A DNA stretch of 5,524 bases from Candidatus Absconditabacterales bacterium (GTDB taxonomy: Bacteria; Patescibacteriota; Gracilibacteria; Absconditabacterales; Absconditicoccaceae): assembly GCA_937965925.1 (NCBI GenBank), contig CALCME010000005.1:1-5524 (forward strand), in the 5' to 3' direction. Numbering within the stretch: position 1 is the first letter of the stretch; every line of letters begins with the position of its first letter. A program made the translations under genes and the position numbers. Shown piece after piece: positions 1 to 5,524 of this stretch. The notes below the pieces were generated by a model. That model searched no databases, had not been told where the DNA came from, and saw only the letters and a list, made by a program, of their open reading frames with translations.

Positions 1-360
1 CATCCTGAATACACAGAGTTCGGAGATCCAACGTTTTGACTAAACGATCGATCATTAAAGTTCTATAAAATAAGCTGGATAGATGAGAATACCAGAAGAG
101 CTGATGCAGGATTTGAAGACTTCGTCACCTGATATGCTATGAAAGATATCTTTGAAGAGCTCGCAGAATTTGCAAATGCATGGATCAACCATCATGCACT
201 TTTACTAGAATTAGCAAAAGTAAATCCAAAAATACAACAGAAAGTCGACTTATTTGAAGAACTCCTTTGAGATCGATATTTCTCTGAAGATAAAGAATCT
301 CTCTCTGGTTTCGATACATCTGAAAGGATCTTCGATTCAACGAAATCGTGGGTAGATTAG
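1..360 (+). CDS. C-terminal fragment, metallopeptidase-like surface protein (5' end outside window)
   Basis: Frame 1 is open from the window edge to TAG at 358-360 if UGA is read as Gly (three in-frame UGA), giving 119 residues of a longer protein. The stretch FYKISWIDENTRR, then FEDFVTGYAMKDIFEELAEF, then NAWINHHALLLELAK resembles the end of secreted zinc metallopeptidases. There an FVSGYA..NP.EDFAE-type motif follows the HExxH helix and carries a glutamate thought to complete the metal site. Here the matching part is FVTGYAMKDIFEELAE (about residues 41-56), so the acidic residues are kept. The HExxH motif would lie upstream, outside the window, so catalytic competence cannot be judged. Two CGA codons (49-51, 274-276) may encode Trp rather than Arg. 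It converges with the next gene, whose stop is 3 nt away. The reading frame is secure; the family is a recollection of motif shape and only moderately sure. Confidence 0.72.
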
Positions 361-363
361 AAA

Positions 364-717
364 TTATATAGCTTTATGCACATTTTTCCAAAATATCTTT
401 CTATCTTCACTCCTAGGGAAATCTTGTGCAGTTCATTGCAGTTGTTTAGAAATATCCAGAGGTCAAGGTTTCTTAATATATGAATAGTTACCAGTATTCT
501 CTAACTTCACATTGTATGGATATGTATGTGCACGAATCTGACGATTGAATACAATTCTCATAATATCAGCACCGTCTACATAATTCTGGTTATCAAGAGT
601 CTTAGCTAAAGCTTCTCGAATTTTATGTCAAATCTCAGCAACAGAGTCATATTCTTTAATAGCTTTTTGTGCCTCAGCTAAACTTGTGAACCTTCTATGT
701 TTATCTATTCAATTCAT
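364..717 (-). CDS. Hypothetical 117-aa protein
   Basis: The minus strand is open from ATG (715-717) to TAA (364-366), 117 residues, with four in-frame UGA read as Gly (the first at residue 3). I do not recognise the protein. It is basic and probably soluble, with no signal peptide or membrane segment. Residues about 10-42 (TSLAEAQKAIKEYDS, then EIGHKI.EALAKTL) look helical. The middle part (YVDGADIMRIVFNRQIRAHT) and a C-terminal half rich in Lys, Pro and aromatic residues follow. Two Arg codons are CGT, others AGA/AGG, and a single CGA sits at residue 34 (616-618). Start choice: this is the ATG nearest a TTGACA-type promoter, about 24 nt after the predicted transcription start. No Shine-Dalgarno is visible; the leader is A/T-rich. 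It is divergent from pheS and convergent with the fragment at 1-360. Without UGA-as-Gly the gene would end after two codons. Confidence 0.7.
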
Positions 718-747
718 AAATAAAAACGTATAGATATAAATATTATT

Positions 748-775
748 AATTTAAAAAAAAAATCAGTTTTGTCAA
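748..775 (-). promoter_or_regulatory. Predicted promoter of the 117-aa gene
   Basis: On the minus strand a perfect TTGACA (770-775) is followed after 16 nt, including a run of ten T, by TAAATT (748-753), a 4/6 match to TATAAT. This would start transcription near 741 and leave a leader of about 24 nt before the ATG at 717. The -35 is convincing; the -10 is weak and could be shifted by 1-2 nt. Confidence 0.35.
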
Positions 776-838
776 CAAAGAATATTTTATGTAACTTTGA
801 AATTGACTGAAGATCAGAATTTCACAATTGGAAAAACA

Positions 839-867
839 TTGGAAGTTAATGAAGAGATCACTATCTT
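839..867 (+). promoter_or_regulatory. Possible pheS promoter
   Basis: TTGGAA (839-844) and TATCTT (862-867) are separated by 17 nt, each a 4/6 match to the sigma-70 consensus. Transcription would begin near 874, about 30 nt before the pheS ATG at 905. If used, it rules out the longer TTG-started version of pheS (797). Weak by sequence alone; supported mainly by its position relative to the family-based start. Confidence 0.25.
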
Positions 868-890
868 CATTTGTAATTCTTCATTTGTAA
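864..890 (+). repeat. Tandem 13-bp direct repeat in pheS leader
   Basis: TCTTCATTTGTAA occurs at 864-876 and again at 878-890, one nucleotide apart (period 14). The period is not a multiple of three, so this is not a repeated peptide, and it lies just before the pheS start. It could be an operator or leader element, or chance in AT-rich DNA. No function is shown. Confidence 0.6.
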
Positions 891-904
891 CACTTACTTA
901 TCAT

Positions 905-1918
905 ATGAACCTGCCAAAACTAGATCCAATTCTTAAAGAACTCTCTACGTGTAGTGATGAAGCAACAATAAAAGAGTTTCATTCTTCATATCTATGAAAA
1001 AAATGATCGATCAATCTTCTGTTCAAAGACCTTAAATCGCTTTCTCCAGAAGAGAAAAAGACTAAAGGACAAGAAATAAAAGCACTCTTCACTACGGTAC
1101 AAGAAGCATTTTTTGCTCAGCAAGATAGTATCAAAAAAGCCTATCGAGACGCTCAGCTTCAAAAAGAAATCATAGATATTTCTACCCCTGGGAATTCTCT
1201 TCCAAGAGGATATGGAAACCTTCAAAACAAACTAAGAAGAACTGTTGAAGAGATTTTTCAATGAATGTGATTTCATATCGAATATGGACATGATCTGGTT
1301 TCCGTTCATGAGAATTTTGAAACAGTAAATATCCCAGCTACGCATCCTGCTACTGAGATGTTTGATACGCTTTATGTAAAAACAGACACGACCAATCCGT
1401 CACAGAAAAAAGTTCTTAGGACACACACCTCTGCTCATCAGAACGAACTTATCAAAAAATATGGACCAAAATGTAAATTTGTCATACCTGGAAAAGTTTA
1501 CAGAAATGAAAACATGGATGCCTCACACGATGTTGCTTTCTGGCAGTTAGAAGGTGTCGTGATAGACAAGGGAATCTCAATAGGTCACTTCAAATGAATG
1601 ATGCATGAAATTTTACAAGCTATACTTGAGACTGACAAGATCGAACTCAGAATGAGACCGTGATATTTCCCTTTCGTAGAGCCAGGATTTGAAATAGATG
1701 CAAAAGTAGAAATCGGGTGAAAAGTAAAACGACTTGAAATTTTGTGAGCATGAATGATTCATCCTTCCGTCTTAGAACAAGCATGAGTAGATCCTACAGA
1801 GTATAGTGGATTTGCTTTTTGACTTTGACTCACCAGAATGGTAGCTATCAGATATGGGATATGAGACGTAAGACTGCTTACCAATGGAGACTTAAGATTC
1901 TTGCACTCATTTGCTTAG
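905..1918 (+). CDS. pheS: Phenylalanyl-tRNA synthetase alpha subunit
   Basis: Catalytic chain of the cytosolic (alpha-beta)2 PheRS, which charges tRNA-Phe with phenylalanine using ATP. With UGA as Gly the frame gives 337 residues, the normal PheS size. Landmarks are the N-terminal helical arm with YLGKKGSI (about 29-36) and the HTSAHQ substrate region. Motif 2 follows (KVYRNENMDASHD, Arg about 200, then FWQLEG), then LRMRPGYFPFVEPG, LEILGAGMIHP, motif 3 in GFAFGLGLTRM (Arg about 311), and the C-terminal DLRFLHSF. Thirteen glycines are UGA, including both in the motif-3 FGLG (1820-1822, 1826-1828) and those in GAGM. CGA at 1730-1732 (residue 276) replaces the nearly invariant Trp before (L/I)E(I/V)LG. 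I chose ATG 905 because it places about 30 residues before YLGKKG, as in other PheS. The frame is open upstream to a TTG at 797, which would add 36 unmatched residues. No pheT follows; a terminator does. Confidence 0.95.
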
Positions 1919-1975
1919 AGTGGCAAAAATGCTCTACATCTATAGATAAACAATACTATGGAATCATTCATAAGA

Positions 1976-2011
1976 AAAAAAACCAATCTTCACGAGAAGA
2001 TTGGTTTTTTT
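1976..2011. terminator. Bidirectional rho-independent terminator
   Basis: A perfect 16-bp inverted repeat (1976-1991 with 1996-2011) closes a 4-nt loop, ACGA. The core CCAATCTTC pairs with GAAGATTGG. The outer arm is A on the left and T on the right, so either strand yields a hairpin ending in a U-tract. It lies 58 nt after the pheS stop and 61 nt after the stop of the convergent minus-strand gene, and so can end both transcripts. Confidence 0.92.
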
Positions 2012-2072
2012 GGTTTTTTGATTTACTATATTGTGATTCAAAAGATGTAGATGTGAAACGCATTCCTTTCAC

Positions 2073-3260
2073 CTATCTTTCATATCATCATCAATCACAA
2101 ATAACTTCAGGACAACATCATTTCTTTTCTCCATATCTACATCCACTTGGTAATCACTGTAAACAACGAACTTTTTCACATATATCATCACTACCTGTTC
2201 ATCATCATAATGTAGCGCCATCTATTTTAATTCATGGAGAAGTTGATCATGATCACTCCCCTTGATTTGCTCACTCACTACAAACAAGCGTTCCACATGT
2301 CCCACATCATTTCTCGTTTATAAATGGTCACACATAACTACATCCAGGTGTAGGTTGAACACAAAGTATCTCAGGACAAGTAGTTCAAGGAAATGGTCTT
2401 GGAGTTGGAATTGGAGCTGGAACAAATCATCATGATTCTCATCACGTATCCATTACACCTGTAGATCATCATATTATTCCTCAATCACAGATAATCTCTG
2501 GACAACATCATTTCTTTTCTCCATATCTACATCCACTTGGTAGTCATTGCTGACAAACAATATTTGCGCAGAAACTTTCAACTCATGTTCATCATCAAAG
2601 CGTAGTTCATCAGATTCTACCTCCTGTAGTAGTTCATCACGTTGAACTTCCTCACGTCGTTGAGTCTTCATTACATACAAGGACTCCACATTGAGTAACA
2701 CATCACTCACTATCAGTTATATTTGGCTGAAATGAGCACCCTGGGGTAGGACGAGTATATGTACTTGGACATCTTATCTCTCTACAGCTAGGTTTTTCGG
2801 GTTGATTTCATCATCCTGTACCTACTCAACTTCCTCTTGGATCTAATGGAATTGATTCTCTTTCCTTAAGAATCATACTTGAAAATCTAGTTATTCTTTG
2901 TTTATGTTTAAGGATTACACTATCGTATCTCGGTAGCAAGCTCTTCCATTTTTCAACATTTCTATTATTTAACGATACTTTTATTTTAGACTGTAAACTA
3001 CTTTTAATTCATTCTAACCTATCGATTCCTGCTTCTGATCTCGCGATTCCCGCTTCTCGTCTTTCTATTTTAGAGTTTGCTGACTGAACAGAAAATCAAC
3101 TCTCTCAAGTTGAGTCAGTATCTAACAGTGCAAGGCTTTTCTCTTCAGCTGCAAGCTCTTCAGTAAATTCATCTACATCGACTCCAGAACGTACTCCATA
3201 AAACACTAATCAAGCCAATACAGCAAGTCCAAGTAATCATAGTAAGAGATTTTTTTTCAT
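2073..3260 (-). CDS. Exported protein with four six-cysteine modules (A-B-A-B)
   Basis: ATG at 3258-3260 to TAG at 2073-2075, 395 residues, with roughly 40 of 67 glycines encoded by UGA. MKK then a hydrophobic stretch (5-21) forms a signal peptide or membrane anchor; no lipobox is evident. Residues 60-136 are charged and helical, with heptad-like units (IER.EAG, IARSEAG, IDRLEGI at 65-85). Then Gly/Thr/Pro linkers separate four modules of six Cys each. Type A (159-196, 295-327) follows C-x4-C..PTPGCS..GC..CG.LVC. Type B (231-258, 361-388) follows C-x4-C.QGLPSGC then GEKKGCCPE.ICD. All 24 Cys lie in modules, suggesting disulfide-knotted extracellular domains. The spacing loosely recalls antistasin-like or similar small Cys-rich folds, but I cannot assign a family or function. 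The surface-protein gene ends 80 nt upstream on the same strand. A TATACT box (3302-3307) in the gap lacks a good -35, so co-transcription is also possible. No Shine-Dalgarno is visible before the ATG. Confidence 0.85.
2110..2152 (-). repeat. 43-bp exact repeat, copy 1 (type B module 2)
   Basis: Identical to 2500-2542. It encodes the core of the second type B Cys module (LPSGCRYGEKKGCCP, residues 370-384). The copies are 390 nt (130 codons) apart, so they are in the same frame. Sequence outside diverges at synonymous and other sites. Confidence 0.9.
2500..2542 (-). repeat. 43-bp exact repeat, copy 2 (type B module 1)
   Basis: The partner of 2110-2152, encoding residues 240-254 of the Cys-rich protein. 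A matching linker (TLGGGTG) precedes the type B module in both places, so the duplicated unit is larger than the exact match and probably included an A and a B module. Confidence 0.9.
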
Positions 3261-3340
3261 TTTTTTGTTTTTGTAAACAGGTAAAATAATTTTGTATCTT
3301 AAGTATAGCTATTAGATCTTAAGAAAACCTTAATTTTTTC

Positions 3341-5524
3341 TTATCCATTTCATCATCAACTCTCTTCTCACACAACATCAATCTCTCCTCATCTCGCCTC
3401 AAATTCATCTACATATGAATCAAAAAAGATTCTATTAAGTCAAATTTCATTAATTACTGAGTTTGGTATTCTAGGACTATTATGCATACCTTCTCATTCA
3501 CCTTCACATTGAGGTGTTGGAGACTCTTTTTCTAGAACCTTAAGTATATATTCAGCTGCATGTAAAAGAGCGTTTCTTGTAAAGTCTTGATTTGTATCCA
3601 AGACGCTATTTGCTGGATCACTTTCTCAGATTAGCTCAAGTGTATTCATCGCTATTGACGTAGCAGTAGCAGAATCAAATCACTTAAACTCAAATCATGC
3701 AGTAATGATTCCAAGTGCAACATCTTTTGTAATTGGTGTATCAGGAGCTCATCTCAACATAGATTCTCTCTGATCATTCGTCATGATTTTTGCATCTACA
3801 AGTGCTCTAGAGAAGGTTCATACTTGAGCAAGAGAACTATTTGCTACATCAGATCCTTCTACCAGACCAAAGAGTCTTACCATAGTTTTCAAAAATCATT
3901 CTACGGTCGTCTGATCGTCTCTTCTAAACTGTGCATTGGTATCTGATGGTCCATTAAAGATACATGCATTCTGTACATAATCTAGTTTCGCTGTTAGAAC
4001 AGAAGACTGAATATCAGAGAAATCGTTTGATTTTGGACACCCCTTTATAGATGTAGAACTTATATTACAGTCTTTAATTCATCCATTATCATCTCGACCG
4101 GAAGGGTCGATCTCTGGAGCTGAAAACGTATTTTCAGTTTCTGTTACTACTGAGTCAGTATCTACTCATTCAGTCTCATCAATACTAGATGTTGTCGTAT
4201 CAATATCTTCACTTCAATCAGTTGGAGTTCATGTTACTCATCAATCAGTTGATCATGTATTTCAAGCAGTCAGACCTAATCCAGCTCATGACGTTCATCA
4301 GGTTATAGAAGGAGTTTTTCATGGTGATCATCATCATCATCCTGGAGCTGGTGAAACTTCACCAGACGTTCATCACGTTGGAGAAACACGTAATCTTACT
4401 ACAGGTTTAGGGAGTATAGGTCATTCCATGGAACACTCTGTTGTTCATCACGTGGGATGCACGAGCGTATAGGATATTGAAATAGTTTCGTCCGTACTGT
4501 CTGGAACATCCACAGTTGTTCATCATGTTGCATCAACTCAATCAACAGAAACGTTTGTCAGTCATACTCAACTATCTGTACTTACATTCTCTTTCGCAGT
4601 ACCCTTCAAATCAACAGAAGATCATGCCACAAATTGTGATTCATCAAGGTTCAATGAAATATCGCCACATGCATACGCATACTGGAATCATGCTTCACAG
4701 CTCTTCGTTACTCATTCTTTTGTACATGACCACGTCCATGATCAGTCATTTACTGCAAAGTCACCATTATATTCCCCGCTAGCATTACAGAAGTACGGAA
4801 TTTCATATGAGGTAACGTCACGCTGACTTAGTGAGAAGAAATACATACCATCAGCAAGTCCACACTCAGGATTTTCTTCTTCTTCAATTTCATCAGCATC
4901 TACATCCACAGTAATGGTTTGTGAGCAGTCTACTGTTTTTGACGTATCATTAGCGTCTGTTACTCTGTATTCAATAGTAATTGTATCACCATCAACAAGG
5001 CCTGAAACATCGTACGTTGAGGTATCATATGGTCATGCTGCTGAAGTAACAGAACTTGTTCAAACAGGATCTGATGTTGATCAACTTACACCAATTCTTT
5101 TTGAGACAATCGCATCAGGATTTGATCATGGTCCTCATGTATTTATCGTAAGATCACTATTTGGATTAATAAGGAGATTTCCATCAGCATCTGTATCAAG
5201 TCATCAGATATTCACTCATCCATCTTCACACGACAACGTCTGTTCTAAATCATCTGAAAGCGTAAGTGAACAGGTATCTTCACCATCATTTCATCATTCA
5301 TTTCATTCTTCATTGTCTTCACATGTTCGAGAGATTATGATATTTCATGTTTCTTCATCCGTCTCAGTAATAGAATCAACAAGAGCATCATTGTTCGATG
5401 TTCATCATGATCACGATGTATCACATAGAGCATTTTCTGGCAGAGAAATCTGTCATAACTCCCATGATTGAATATTGCTATAGACCTGCCCATCGAGAGG
5501 ACCACAAGCGTCATCGTCACCTTG
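3341..5524 (-). CDS. Large cell-surface protein with Ig-like, Cys/Trp and SLH-like regions (N-terminus outside window)
   Basis: Open from the window edge (5524) to TAA (3341-3343), giving the last 727 residues; the start and any signal peptide lie outside. Region order by residue in this fragment: Cys/Trp module 1 (7-85: CGPLDG, ALC, [CGA]TC, C); a PKD/Ig-like beta domain (about 85-207, with LVDGDTITIEYRVTDAND); an acidic linker; Cys/Trp module 2 (221-276: CGLADG, YFC, WTWSC, SC); a second Ig-like domain (286-372); a flexible Gly/Thr/Ser/Pro/Asp linker (about 380-480), containing five consecutive Gly; a C-terminal alpha-helical part (about 496-665); and a Gly-ending tail. The helical part fits degenerate SLH repeats: FSDIQSS..LDYVQNACIFNG..AQFRRDDQTT.EGFLKTMVRLFG is close to a full SLH unit, with two weaker units after it. 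SLH domains anchor proteins to cell-wall polymers, so a surface structural, adhesion or envelope role is inferred. The Gly/Pro linker would project the N-terminal domains. Many glycines are UGA; CGA occurs at residues 66 and 477. The frame is certain; the domain names are moderate. Confidence 0.85.

Noticed and set aside
992..1225. Minus-strand 77-aa ORF
   Set aside because: It is antisense to the N-terminal half of pheS, whose frame is fixed by homology.
905..1918. pheS as a pseudogene, or UGA read as Trp or selenocysteine
   Set aside because: The UGA codons coincide with invariant glycines, including the motif-3 FGLG and GAGM. Trp or Sec there would destroy the active site, and no SECIS-like context would explain 13 sites.
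1819..2265. Plus-strand 148-aa ORF
   Set aside because: It starts inside pheS motif 3 in another frame, runs through the terminator and then lies antisense to the Cys-rich gene; no coherent protein.
2080..2700. CRISPR-like or microsatellite array of TCATCA repeats
   Set aside because: There is no regular repeat-spacer structure. The TCA runs are minus-strand UGA glycine codons in Gly-rich linkers.
2474..2710. Minus-strand 78-aa ORF
   Set aside because: Same strand as the Cys-rich gene but a different frame; it is a by-product of the TGA-rich codons.
4093..4109. Inverted repeat TCGACC / GGTCGA as a possible terminator or operator
   Set aside because: It is a short 6-bp stem inside the surface-protein coding region with no U-tract; probably chance.
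4516..4782. Plus-strand 88-aa ORF
   Set aside because: Antisense to the second Cys/Trp and Ig-like region of the surface protein; a low-complexity His/Ser shadow.
4914..5471. Plus-strand 185-aa ORF rich in Ser, His and Val
   Set aside because: A shadow of the minus-strand surface-protein gene. Its composition is the complement of Asp/Glu/Gly/Thr codons, and the minus frame has recognisable domains.
5335..5520. Minus-strand 61-aa ORF
   Set aside because: An off-frame shadow within the surface-protein gene, which is open through this region.

Overview
The window reads coherently only if UGA is glycine. With standard stops it is broken into short fragments. With only TAA and TAG as stops it resolves into five coding regions covering nearly all of it. 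UGA falls on invariant glycines of a recognisable phenylalanyl-tRNA synthetase alpha chain, which points to the Absconditabacteria (SR1) / Gracilibacteria group of the Candidate Phyla Radiation (code 25). CGA codons are rare (eight seen) and two of them sit where tryptophan is expected. That favours Absconditabacterales, where I recall a published computational prediction of CGA/CGG to tryptophan. The DNA is AT-rich and none of the visible starts has a clear Shine-Dalgarno sequence.

Layout. 1-360 (+): C-terminal end of a protein resembling the tail of a secreted zinc metallopeptidase. 364-717 (-): a 117-aa protein I do not recognise, convergent with the first gene (3 nt apart). 718-904: divergent intergenic region with a TTGACA-type promoter for the minus-strand gene and a likely promoter and 13-bp direct repeats ahead of pheS. 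905-1918 (+): pheS. 1976-2011: a strong bidirectional terminator between the convergent pheS and the next gene. 2073-3260 (-): a 395-aa exported protein with four six-cysteine modules in an A-B-A-B order. 3341-5524 (-): the C-terminal 727 residues of a large surface protein with Cys/Trp and Ig-like modules, a Gly/Thr/Ser linker and a degenerate SLH-like region.

The two right-hand genes lie on the same strand 80 nt apart. Both encode glycine-rich, cysteine-containing exported proteins, so they look like a cell-envelope locus that may act together (inference). pheS is a housekeeping gene standing alone, with no pheT after it. No RNA gene, CRISPR array or insertion sequence was recognised.
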